Shown piece by piece: positions 1 through 6,806 of a DNA stretch of 15,150 nucleotides (position 1 is the first letter of the stretch; each line of letters starts with the position of its first letter). The DNA is taken from contig CAIYNT010000145.1 of NCBI GenBank assembly GCA_903927605.1, positions 1-15,150 of the forward strand, read 5' to 3'. Source of the DNA: an uncultured Holophagaceae bacterium. Its GTDB lineage: Bacteria > Acidobacteriota > Holophagae > Holophagales > Holophagaceae. The position numbers were made by a program, and so were the translations under genes. A model generated the notes under the pieces. That model was not told where the DNA came from and searched no databases. It saw only the letters and a list, made by a program, of their open reading frames with translations.

Positions 1-1083
1 GACCAGCACGCAGGACACATACGGGAGCAGCCAGCCGGGATTTTCAACCACGGAAAGGACGGACAGAGTGTCGTTCTTGCCAAAGCTCGCCTGGTAGAAG
101 GTCTTGCCTTCGTAGCGCAGGGGCTGGTTCATGTAGATGAGCACTTCCCGGGACTCGTTCCGCGAAGGATTCATCACCTGCACCAGGCTGGAGAAATTCT
201 TGGGGATGTCGGTGCCGGGATAGACATCGTGCCGGAACTGTTTCAGCGTGAAGGCGTAGGGCAGATACTGGCGGCGCAGGCGCATGCTGAGCACATAGTT
301 GTGCCCCTCGTGGATGAAGGACTGGGGTGCTCCCAGGGCCACGGAGGTCAGCCAGGTTCCGTAGCTGTGGCCCCCGGCCACCGGCTCGACGAAGGTAGCG
401 GTCTGGTTCATCTCGTTATCGGCGGAGACCACGGGTTGTTCGACGACAGATACGCCCGTGCCCACGCCCGCGGTCGCCAGCGAAGGCGGTGCACCGGGAG
501 CAAGGTTGCTCAACTCGGCATTGGGGAAGTACCGCTTCACGTTCAAGGTAATGGGCGTGCCTGGTATGGCGATGGCACCACCCTTGGCCAGAAGCGTGTC
601 CGGCACTGAGTAGACTTCGTCCCAGGCAGGATCGGTGACATCGATGAGGGCGAGTTCGGCGTTCTTGTAGCTCTGGACGTAGTTGACGGTCTGGCCCACC
701 TCGATGGACATATTCGTGTCCACCTGCATCATGCCGGCCACGAACTCGCCCGCAAACAGAATCACCAGGCCCGCGTGGACAAGCCACAGGCCGGACTTGG
801 CCCAGGTCCGCTTCAGTTCGAGCGTCCGACCGGTGAGATTGATGGTGAGGAGCAGGCCCACCAGGGCACCGCCGGGGAAGACCGGAAGGGGGAAGGGCAG
901 GGCCGAGAACTGCCGCCACACGATGAAGCTGCGCATGTAGGCGTTCACAGCGCCTTGGGTGCCCATCTCGACCTGCGCTAGGGTGCAGAGCACCACCAGG
1001 CACATGAGGAGGGCGAGCAGAACGATGGTCAATTGGAGGGACTTCAAGTACGTCCAGATCCGCGAGGCATATGTCTTAATCAA
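1..1083 (-). CDS. resB: ResB-like cytochrome c biogenesis protein (C-terminal part beyond window)
   Basis: Partial: 361 codons are visible and the frame is still open at the left edge. ResB (Ccs1) is the membrane partner of ResC/CcsA in system II cytochrome c maturation, where it helps carry haem and present reduced apocytochrome on the outer face of the inner membrane. The visible part has three hydrophobic segments at about residues 17-36, 66-84 and 98-118, then a long hydrophilic periplasmic-type region, and a fourth membrane segment starting near 352. The family signature PLRYEGKTFYQASF lies at about 321-334. No ATG fits the N-terminus. I chose TTG at 1083 because GGGGAG lies 8 nt upstream; a GTG at 1092 is in frame but sits on top of that site. 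The start overlaps the end of the upstream gene by 8 bp, which suggests translational coupling. The family call is firm and the start is moderate. Confidence 0.88.
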   Translation of the reverse strand, partial: MIKTYASRIWTYLKSLQLTIVLLALLMCLVVLCTLAQVEMGTQGAVNAYMRSFIVWRQFSALPFPLPVFPGGALVGLLLTINLTGRTLELKRTWAKSGLWLVHAGLVILFAGEFVAGMMQVDTNMSIEVGQTVNYVQSYKNAELALIDVTDPAWDEVYSVPDTLLAKGGAIAIPGTPITLNVKRYFPNAELSNLAPGAPPSLATAGVGTGVSVVEQPVVSADNEMNQTATFVEPVAGGHSYGTWLTSVALGAPQSFIHEGHNYVLSMRLRRQYLPYAFTLKQFRHDVYPGTDIPKNFSSLVQVMNPSRNESREVLIYMNQPLRYEGKTFYQASFGKNDTLSVLSVVENPGWLLPYVSCVLV

Positions 1084-1753
1084 GGCGGACACTCCCCAGG
1101 ATGGTCAGGAAATCGGACTTGGCCTTGGCCACGGGTGTGGCATCCCCGGTCATTTTCAGGAACCAGGTGCTGCCATCGGGGGTACTGATGTAGCCGGCCA
1201 CCATGCGGCTCTTGGCCTGGCCTTCGCTGGTGAAGTCGTAGACGTTCAGGGCACCGGCTTTCGTCTTCAGAACCTCACGGGCCTTGGCGAGCCCGGTCTC
1301 GTCCATGGGCGGGAGACCGATCTGCCCGCGCCAGCGGTTGACGTTGGCCAGTTCGCCTCCTGCCGGGCCCGGCAGCACCACCACGGTGGCCTCCAGCTTG
1401 CCGGCATAGGGGGCCGTGAAAGTGGCGAAGCGCATGGTGCCCCCGCCCGGGGCTTCGGTCCAGCCCTTGGGCAGGGACCATTTCAGGGAAGCCTTGGGCG
1501 TGGGTGGCGGCGGCATATTGGGCGTGGCGCCGGGACCATTGCCGGATTCTCCAGTGCGCTCTCCCATGGGCTGGGGTGGCATGGCCGGCCTGGGGCCAAC
1601 CTGGGAGAAGGGTGCCTCCTTGGGGACCCGGAAGTGGGATACCTGTTCAGACCTGCATGCCAAGGCAAGGCTGAGCGTTCCGGCAACGATCATCAGGAGG
1701 GTTTTGGGTGGCGTGGGTGTTGAAGGGCAGTGGGGGCGGCAGGGGTTCGGCAA
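1076..1753 (-). CDS. putative lipoprotein with conserved C-terminal domain, function unknown
   Basis: From the TTG start the protein is 225 residues. A basic residue followed by a hydrophobic stretch ends in ALAC, so Cys33 would be the lipidated residue of an exported lipoprotein; the lipobox is not a perfect match. A proline-rich spacer (about 45-85) follows, then a compact domain (about 88-225) containing W-S-L-P-K-G-W, NVNRWRGQIGLPP and TWFLKM. I recall similar uncharacterised domains but can assign no function. The start is uncertain. TTG at 1753 has GAGGAG 4 nt upstream and keeps a Lys before the hydrophobic core. ATG at 1693 gives a 205-residue protein with no ribosome site and no positive charge in the signal. 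Its end overlaps the resB start, so a role in cytochrome or envelope maturation is possible but is only guilt by association. Confidence 0.62.
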   Translation of the reverse strand: MPNPCRPHCPSTPTPPKTLLMIVAGTLSLALACRSEQVSHFRVPKEAPFSQVGPRPAMPPQPMGERTGESGNGPGATPNMPPPPTPKASLKWSLPKGWTEAPGGGTMRFATFTAPYAGKLEATVVVLPGPAGGELANVNRWRGQIGLPPMDETGLAKAREVLKTKAGALNVYDFTSEGQAKSRMVAGYISTPDGSTWFLKMTGDATPVAKAKSDFLTILGSVRLD

Positions 1754-1823
1754 GGGACTCCTCGATGGACATTCCAGAATACCGGAACTTTCAGCGGATA
1801 GACAGGTCAGAATCTGGCAAAGC

Positions 1824-2069
1824 TCATAGGCCAAAAGGGTTAAGTGCCACGTCGATGGCCTCGGCCAGGCGATGGTCCAGCTCGGTGAGGCCCCCCGAGT
1901 CATGGGTAGTGAGGATGATTCGCACATAGCCCCAGCCGAAGGCGATGTCCGGATGGTGGTTCAGCTTCTCGGCGGGCCCCACCATCGCGCTGACCAAGTT
2001 GAAGGCCGTCATGAAATCCGGCGTCTTGATGGACCGCACCAGCTGGCCGTCCGATTCAATCCAGGTCAT
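1824..2069 (-). CDS. phhB: pterin-4a-carbinolamine dehydratase
   Basis: This 81-residue protein would dehydrate 4a-hydroxytetrahydrobiopterin, the spent cofactor released by aromatic amino acid hydroxylases, so that the pterin can be reduced and reused. The family core is plain: KLNHHPDI (His38, His39, Pro40), then Y-V-R-I-I-L-TTH (His56), GGLTELD and a C-terminal helix LAEAIDVAL. It is shorter than many family members (about 95-115) because the N-terminal part is trimmed, but the catalytic histidines remain. The ATG overlaps the stop of phhA in an ATGA arrangement, so the two are almost certainly cotranslated, and the pairing of enzyme with cofactor recycler supports both calls. The shorter start was chosen because upstream in-frame codons only read back through phhA. 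Confidence 0.93.
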   Translation of the reverse strand: MTWIESDGQLVRSIKTPDFMTAFNLVSAMVGPAEKLNHHPDIAFGWGYVRIILTTHDSGGLTELDHRLAEAIDVALNPFGL

Positions 2070-3664
2070 CGCCCCGCCTCCAATTCCGCCACTTCGGCCT
2101 GCAGCAACCACTCGGCGGGGTGGTTCAGGGTCCGGGACTTCAGGACAGCGAGACGGTCCTGGTCGATCCGTCCGCCCTCCCGCAGGATCCGGGTCTCCGC
2201 GTAAAGAGCCGCCACTTCTGCGGGCAGGGCCATGGCCTTGCGGCTCCGTGCCTGGGCTTCGGCCTCGCCTTCGGTCAGGGCGGCATGATCGCCGAACCAG
2301 GCGTCCCAGGCACCGGGGTCGGCCGGCCCGCCGGCCACCGAGGGCAGTCCCGCACTCAGAAAGAGGAGGGCCCAACTGGGCAGGTCGAGGGGGCGCCCGT
2401 CCTGGTGGCCCCGCAGGTTGATGACTTCGTATTCGCTTACGCGGAAGCCCGTGAGGAAGAGCCCCGAGGGCAGGTCCAGGCTGAAGGCACCGCGAGGTGG
2501 CAGGGAGCCTCTTCCGAAGGCCACCAGGGCCTCACCGTTCCAGGGCCGTTCCTGGGCCTGGCCGTTCCGCGAAACCTGGATGGGCCCTTCCAGCCGCGCC
2601 ACGGCTGTGCAAAGGCCCGGGGCCAACGGGCCCCGAGCGGGGATCCGCGCGACCACTTTGCCGGTGAGTTCCAGCCCACCATCCAGAACTAGGTGATTCA
2701 CGGTGCGGGCGCGAAGGGCCTCCTCCAGGCCGTGATCACCACCGCGTCGCCAGCCGAGGGTGGCTTCAAAAGCATCCAGCACCTCAAACAGGTGATCGAA
2801 GTCGCGCGCCACGAAGAGCTGGGGCTGCATGCGCGTGATGTCGTACTCCGTGTCTGTGCTGGCCAGGCTGAGGGGCAACTTCCCCACTGCTGCCGTAAGA
2901 CAAAATGCAGCTTCCCCCAGGCTGCTCAAAAGTCCAGCACCGTAGAGCCTCGGATCCACCAGATCGCCCACCAGTCCGTATTCCGCGGTCCACCAGTAGA
3001 GGCGGCTGGCTTTCGTGCTTTCACTCACGTAGCGGCGGCTGGCGCTGGCGGCGCGGAGGCGCTCCTCAGCCAGGTGGAGCTCTTCTGCCGTGGCAGCGGG
3101 GTCCTCCTTCACCACACTGAGGTTGCGGATCGCTTCGTAGACCGCCTGATCCTCCACTGAGGCGATGGCCTGGAACCCCGCTTCGCCGCAGCGTTTCAGG
3201 TAGGCCGCGTAGCGCCGATCCGCCAGGATGGGCGCGTGGCCCGCGCTCTCATGAACGATGTCAGGCGCGGGGGTGTACTCGATATGCTCGTGGCTGCGGA
3301 TGTCCGCGGCAATGGCGAGTACGCCCAGGGACTGCAGTTCCGTGAACACGGCGGGTGGGATGAAACCCCGGACGCCCACGGCGGACCAACCCAGCGCCTC
3401 CAGTTTCTCGTTCATCTCGTCGAGGCTGGGGATTCGCTCGAGGCTGATGCCCGTGGCCGCCAAGCCCGAAAGGTAACTGGAATGGGCCGTGTCCTTCAGT
3501 TGTTTCGTGAGCCTATGCAGGATGTGCCGCCACACCGCATGGTCCCTGGGGGTGTAGGCCCCGTGGTCCTGGTCCACCACGTAGCGCCGGAGGTGCGCTG
3601 GCAGGCGCTCGATGGCACGCCTCGTGGGGGATGGAACATGCTGCATGGCCGCCTCGAAGATCAT
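2066..3664 (-). CDS. phhA: biopterin-dependent aromatic amino acid hydroxylase (phenylalanine 4-hydroxylase type), long form
   Basis: Non-haem iron, tetrahydropterin-dependent monooxygenase that would convert phenylalanine to tyrosine in the cytosol. The N-terminal 250 residues or so carry the catalytic fold: RGFIPPAVF near 99, then PDIVHESAGHAP with iron ligands His138 and His143, and RLYWWTAEYGL with the third ligand Glu228. At 532 residues it is about twice the length of the Pseudomonas-type enzyme (about 260). The extra 280 or so residues (from about 250) show no motif I recognise, though long two-part hydroxylases are known in several phyla. The start is ATG at 3664 with a weak GAG upstream; ATG at 3646 (residue 7) has GAGG 5 nt upstream and may be the true start. 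phhB follows with a 4-bp overlap. The inverted repeat at 3692-3718 lies just upstream and may control it. Confidence 0.93.
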   Translation of the reverse strand: MIFEAAMQHVPSPTRRAIERLPAHLRRYVVDQDHGAYTPRDHAVWRHILHRLTKQLKDTAHSSYLSGLAATGISLERIPSLDEMNEKLEALGWSAVGVRGFIPPAVFTELQSLGVLAIAADIRSHEHIEYTPAPDIVHESAGHAPILADRRYAAYLKRCGEAGFQAIASVEDQAVYEAIRNLSVVKEDPAATAEELHLAEERLRAASASRRYVSESTKASRLYWWTAEYGLVGDLVDPRLYGAGLLSSLGEAAFCLTAAVGKLPLSLASTDTEYDITRMQPQLFVARDFDHLFEVLDAFEATLGWRRGGDHGLEEALRARTVNHLVLDGGLELTGKVVARIPARGPLAPGLCTAVARLEGPIQVSRNGQAQERPWNGEALVAFGRGSLPPRGAFSLDLPSGLFLTGFRVSEYEVINLRGHQDGRPLDLPSWALLFLSAGLPSVAGGPADPGAWDAWFGDHAALTEGEAEAQARSRKAMALPAEVAALYAETRILREGGRIDQDRLAVLKSRTLNHPAEWLLQAEVAELEAGR

Positions 3665-3691
3665 TAAACTCTAAATTTGATTCAATTGATC

Positions 3692-3718
3692 AGGATTACT
3701 GGAAGCTGGGGTAATCCT
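3692..3718. promoter_or_regulatory. perfect 8-bp inverted repeat upstream of phhA
   Basis: AGGATTAC at 3692-3699 pairs exactly with GTAATCCT at 3711-3718 across an 11-nt spacer. It sits 28-54 nt before the phhA ATG, inside the 117-bp gap after the response regulator gene. The region between it and phhA is AT-rich and would suit a promoter. It could be an operator or a leader hairpin. It has no T-run on either side, so a Rho-independent terminator is unlikely. Confidence 0.4.
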
Positions 3719-3781
3719 TGATTCCGAGCACAGCCGCCTCACGTCCAGGCCGGCGCGCTGATACCAATGGAGGGTCGGCCG

Positions 3782-4603
3782 TCACCCGCAGACGTAGCCC
3801 GCACCCCAAGCAGTCCTGACGTAATGAGGCCGGGCCGGATCATCTTCAATTTTTTCGCGGAGTTTGCATACGAACACATCCAGGGCCCTGGCATTGCCGC
3901 GCTGGGTCGTACCCCAGACCTCTTTACCCAGCTGTTCCCGGGACATGACTTGACCCGGGTGCCGAAGGAGAGCGGCTAAAAGGGCAAACTCTCTCGGCGA
4001 AAGGTTGACATCCACGCCGCCCTTGAAGACCTTCTGGGACTGGAACTCCAGGCACAGCTCGCCGAAGACCAGCGGTTCAAGCGAAGGGGACCGCTGTGCA
4101 GAGCGCCTGAGCACTGCCCGGATCCGTGCCACCAGTTCGCCGGGGTTGAAGGGCTTGACGAGATAGTCGTCAGCGCCGAGGGTCAGGCCGGTGATCTTGT
4201 CCGCAGGATCAGCCCGGGCCGTGAGCATCAAGATCGCCGTATCCTCCCGTTTCTCGCGGATCTTCTGGCACACCTCGAAGCCATTGAGGCCAGGCAGCCC
4301 GATATCCAGGATCACCACGTCGGGGGAGGGGCTCCGATCGAAGAGACCAAGAGCTTCCTCGCCGCTTTCTGCCTCGAGCACCTTGAACCCATCCTTCAGA
4401 AGCGCGGCACGGATGGACAGGCGGGCCAGAGGCTCATCCTCTACGACCAGAACCCACTGGTTTGACTCCTCGACCGGGACCGTGCCCGGGGTTGGCTTGG
4501 AGTCAGCGGGAGAGCCCATGGCAGGATCACGCTCCGGGGATTCAGGAACGCGAGGTATTGCCTTGTTCACGGATGGGGGGCGATCTGATCCGGGAGAGCT
4601 CAT
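3782..4603 (-). CDS. OmpR/PhoB-family response regulator, orphan, with long N-terminal extension
   Basis: Two-component transcription factor. After a polar Pro/Ser-rich extension of about 49 residues comes a receiver domain (about 50-165): acidic pocket Glu55-Asp56, phosphoacceptor Asp100 in VVILDIGLPGLNGFEV, Thr128 and Lys150 in LVKPF. A winged-helix DNA-binding domain fills about 178-273, with LSPREFALLAAL, the recognition-helix region ARALDVFVCKLREKI and the wing ending RTAWGAGYVCG. No sensor kinase lies beside it, so its input is unknown. It sits between the glycan block and phhA, and controlling either is possible. The ATG at 4603 has no clear ribosome site and its A is shared with the stop of a short upstream frame; ATG at 4519 (residue 29) would remove much of the extension. 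Family call is firm, start is not. Confidence 0.93.
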   Translation of the reverse strand: MSSPGSDRPPSVNKAIPRVPESPERDPAMGSPADSKPTPGTVPVEESNQWVLVVEDEPLARLSIRAALLKDGFKVLEAESGEEALGLFDRSPSPDVVILDIGLPGLNGFEVCQKIREKREDTAILMLTARADPADKITGLTLGADDYLVKPFNPGELVARIRAVLRRSAQRSPSLEPLVFGELCLEFQSQKVFKGGVDVNLSPREFALLAALLRHPGQVMSREQLGKEVWGTTQRGNARALDVFVCKLREKIEDDPARPHYVRTAWGAGYVCG

Positions 4604-4662
4604 CAGAACATCAGTGTAATGGTTGTTTCCAGGTAGATGGTCATCTTGTCATTGGGTTTCAT
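4603..4662 (-). CDS. possible 19-residue leader peptide overlapping the response regulator start
   Basis: An ATG-started frame of 19 codons (MKPNDKMTIYLETTITLMF) ends in a TGATG junction with the response regulator start. The regulator has no evident Shine-Dalgarno of its own, so translation of this frame could couple into it. The peptide has no match I recognise and its own ribosome site is weak, so it may be chance. Confidence 0.2.
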   Translation of the reverse strand: MKPNDKMTIYLETTITLMF

Positions 4663-4722
4663 CTTTTGGTCTTCGCAAACCAGACCTGAGAAGGTCGAAG
4701 CAATCCAGCCCAAAGAGTGTTC

Positions 4723-4740
4723 TGTCGCCGCACGGCGACA
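4723..4740 (-). terminator. GC-rich hairpin between glycan block and response regulator
   Basis: TGTCGCC (4723-4729) and GGCGACA (4734-4740) form a perfect 7-bp stem with a 4-nt loop. It lies about 50 nt beyond the stop of the sugar transferase gene, where a terminator would be expected. On the minus strand it is followed by GAACACTCTTTG, which is only a weak T tract, so termination may be partial; a leader hairpin for the regulator is the alternative. Confidence 0.4.
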
Positions 4741-4789
4741 ATGCCCCCTGTGCCCTTCTAGTGGCCAGTTTTGTCAAGACTTCGGTATC

Positions 4790-5467
4790 TCAAACCCCCG
4801 CTGATGGGCCGTTTTCAGATCTTTCTGCAGGCATCGAGTCGGGAGGAGGGGTGCCCTGGAATTTCTCATTCGGGTCCAGCCCCGTTGAAGGCACACCTTC
4901 CGCACGGATCACTTTTTTCAAGGTGCGGAGAAGAATCAAGTGGTCCAGGCGCAAGGAAGCTTGATCGACGTAATTCACATCGAGGTTCAACCGATCCTGC
5001 CAGCCCAGGGTGTTCCGGCCGGCAATCTGGGCCAAGCCAGTAATCCCTGGTTTGACATCGAGTCGTCGACGCTGTTCGGGAGTGTAGCGGGGCACGTATT
5101 CCATCAAGAGTGGCCGAGGCCCCACGAAGCTCATGTCCCCCTTCAGCACATTCCATATCTGGGGGAGTTCATCCAGGCTCGATCGTCGGAGCCGTCGCCC
5201 AAATGAGGTAAGCCGGTTCTTATCTGGAAGCGGATTTCCCACCGCGTCATTGGCATCGAGCATGCTGCGGAACTTGTGGATCACGAAGGGTCGCCCATGC
5301 AGACCTGGGCGCACTTGTTTGAAGAGAGCCGGCCGGCCCATCCTCACCCTCACGAGAACCCAGACGATCAGCATCACGGGACCCAGGAGGGGGAGGAGCA
5401 ACAGAGCGTACAGCAGGTCCAGGGCCCGCTTGGTGAACTGATACATAGGGCGGGAGGAGGTCACCAT
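4790..5467 (-). CDS. PglC-like phosphoglycosyl transferase (bacterial sugar transferase)
   Basis: Initiating enzyme of lipid-linked glycan synthesis: transfers a sugar-1-phosphate from a UDP-sugar to undecaprenyl phosphate at the inner membrane. The 225-residue protein is the short, single-domain type. KRALDL leads into one hydrophobic membrane helix (about 17-39), then RPALFKQVRPG, FVIHKFRSM, SLDELPQIWNVLKGDMS with the Asp99-Glu100 catalytic dyad, VGPRPL, and VKPGITGLAQIAGRN with LDVNYV. A polar Pro/Ser-rich tail of about 30 residues after the conserved core is unusual. The start ATG at 5467 begins 4 nt after the aminotransferase stop; the ATG at 5521 would overlap that gene by 50 bp and adds unconserved residues. 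Its sugar donor cannot be read from sequence; the adjacent aminotransferase makes an amino-sugar plausible. Confidence 0.92.
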   Translation of the reverse strand: MVTSSRPMYQFTKRALDLLYALLLLPLLGPVMLIVWVLVRVRMGRPALFKQVRPGLHGRPFVIHKFRSMLDANDAVGNPLPDKNRLTSFGRRLRRSSLDELPQIWNVLKGDMSFVGPRPLLMEYVPRYTPEQRRRLDVKPGITGLAQIAGRNTLGWQDRLNLDVNYVDQASLRLDHLILLRTLKKVIRAEGVPSTGLDPNEKFQGTPPPDSMPAERSENGPSAGV

Positions 5468-5471
5468 CGAA

Positions 5472-6674
5472 TCATCTAGAGGCTTTCCCAAGCACTTCGG
5501 AGGACACGGCGATGGCATCATCCAAGTTCTGCTCGGTGAGCGTCGGATGGATCTGGAACATCAGGCTGGTTTCGCCCAGCTCCCGGGCCACGGGAAGGCG
5601 ATTCGGGGGACCGAGGCCGCTCTGGGTAAAGGCCTTCTCGAGGTAGATCTCACTGCAGCTCCCACTGAAACACGGGATGTTCCTGGCGTTGATCTCTTCC
5701 ATGATGCGGTCTCGGCTCCAGCCTTCCCGGAGTTGTTCAGGGCGAACGAATACGTAGGCCTTGTAGCCTGCGTGGCCAATCTCAGGGGGCGTGGGGGTTG
5801 TGCGGATGCACCTGAAGGCACTGAGGGCCTCGTTCAATCGGCGGAGGTTCTCCCGGCGGATGCGGGTCCACTCCGGTAGCTTTCTCAACTGGCTGCGGCC
5901 GATGACCGCCTGGATTTCAGTCATGCGCCAATTCGTCCCGAATGAATCATGAAGCCATCGGAACCCATGCCCGGTGTGAGGCTGGTAGACCGCATCCCAG
6001 CTCTTGCCATGGTCCTTGAGGCTCCAGGCCCTGTGCCAGAGGTCTGAATTGTTGGTGGTCAGCATGCCGCCTTCGCCACCGGTTGTGATGATCTTATCTT
6101 GGCAAAAGGAGAAGGCACCTACATGACCGAGACTGCCAACAGGTCGGCCTTTGTAGGTTGCGCCATTCGCTTGGGCGCAATCCTCGATCACCTTGATTCC
6201 ATGTTGTGCCGCCAGTTCCATGATGGGATCCATGTCGCAAGGCCATCCGCCAAGATGAACCGGGATGATGGCCTTGGTCCTTTTCGTGATCACCTTCTCG
6301 ATCGTCTCGGCGGTGATGTTCTGGCTCACCGGATCCACGTCCGCCAGAACTGGGACGCAACCCCGCATCACCGCACAGCTTGCACTGGCGATGAAGGTCC
6401 GGGGACTCGTGATGATTTCGGAGCCCGGAGGAATCTCCAGGGCATGGATGGCCAACTCCAGGGCCGCGGTGCCATTGCAGAGGGCGATGGCCTTCTCGCA
6501 CCCTGAGGCGATGGCATATTCCTTTTCAAATTCCCGGGCCTCCTGCCCTGTCCAGTAGTTCACCTTCCCGCTTTCCATTACCCGCGCCACGGCTTCCACT
6601 TCATCGGGAGCGTAGTAGGGCCAAGGGGCAAAGGGTGCGTATTGGATAGGGTTGGTCACAGGGTTCACAGTCAT
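5472..6674 (-). CDS. DegT/DnrJ/EryC1/StrS-family PLP-dependent sugar aminotransferase
   Basis: Would transfer an amino group, usually from glutamate, to a keto group of a nucleotide-linked sugar. The 400-residue length and motifs are typical: WPYYAPDEVEAV and VNYWTGQEA near the N-terminus, CNGTAALELA, PRTFIASAS, PVHLGGWPCDM, IEDCAQANGA (Asp165 contacts the PLP ring nitrogen) and FSFCQDKIITTGGEGGM with Lys194 as the Schiff-base lysine. The phosphoglycosyl transferase starts 4 nt after its stop, so the two are likely cotranscribed and the amino-sugar may be the first sugar of the glycan. Such enzymes normally need a dehydratase or dehydrogenase to make their keto substrate; no 4,6-dehydratase is seen here, so that step is outside the window or is done by the upstream oxidoreductase. 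No clear ribosome site precedes the ATG. Confidence 0.92.
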   Translation of the reverse strand: MTVNPVTNPIQYAPFAPWPYYAPDEVEAVARVMESGKVNYWTGQEAREFEKEYAIASGCEKAIALCNGTAALELAIHALEIPPGSEIITSPRTFIASASCAVMRGCVPVLADVDPVSQNITAETIEKVITKRTKAIIPVHLGGWPCDMDPIMELAAQHGIKVIEDCAQANGATYKGRPVGSLGHVGAFSFCQDKIITTGGEGGMLTTNNSDLWHRAWSLKDHGKSWDAVYQPHTGHGFRWLHDSFGTNWRMTEIQAVIGRSQLRKLPEWTRIRRENLRRLNEALSAFRCIRTTPTPPEIGHAGYKAYVFVRPEQLREGWSRDRIMEEINARNIPCFSGSCSEIYLEKAFTQSGLGPPNRLPVARELGETSLMFQIHPTLTEQNLDDAIAVSSEVLGKASR

Positions 6675-6737
6675 GGAGCGTTACCAGGGTGAGGGTGATT
6701 TAGGCAGAACCGAGGTCAGGCCGAGGATCATTCCATG

Positions 6738-6806
6738 CCGTCTAAAAAACTACATGATTCACAAATGGTCAATCAATTTTCCCATTCTTGTATTCAGAAC
6801 TCCTAA
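6738..6806 (-). promoter_or_regulatory. AT-rich spacer, possible internal promoter for the aminotransferase-transferase pair
   Basis: Most of the 132-bp gap between the oxidoreductase stop and the aminotransferase start is markedly AT-rich, including TTGATTGACC and a run of T on the minus strand. No well-spaced -35/-10 pair stands out and no terminator hairpin is seen, so this is only a likely place for an internal start site. Confidence 0.25.

Noticed and set aside
416..1003. 195-codon open frame on the minus strand
   Set aside because: Same strand as resB but in another frame; the overlapping resB frame has membrane helices and the family signature, while this one is Arg/His/Pro-rich with no pattern.
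959..1723. 254-codon open frame on the plus strand
   Set aside because: It lies antisense to the lipoprotein and resB genes. Its product is rich in Gly, His and Arg without any motif, as expected for a shadow frame in GC-rich DNA.
1076..1927. Longer lipoprotein start at 1927
   Set aside because: It would overlap phhB by over 100 bp and put about 60 unlikely residues in front of the signal sequence.
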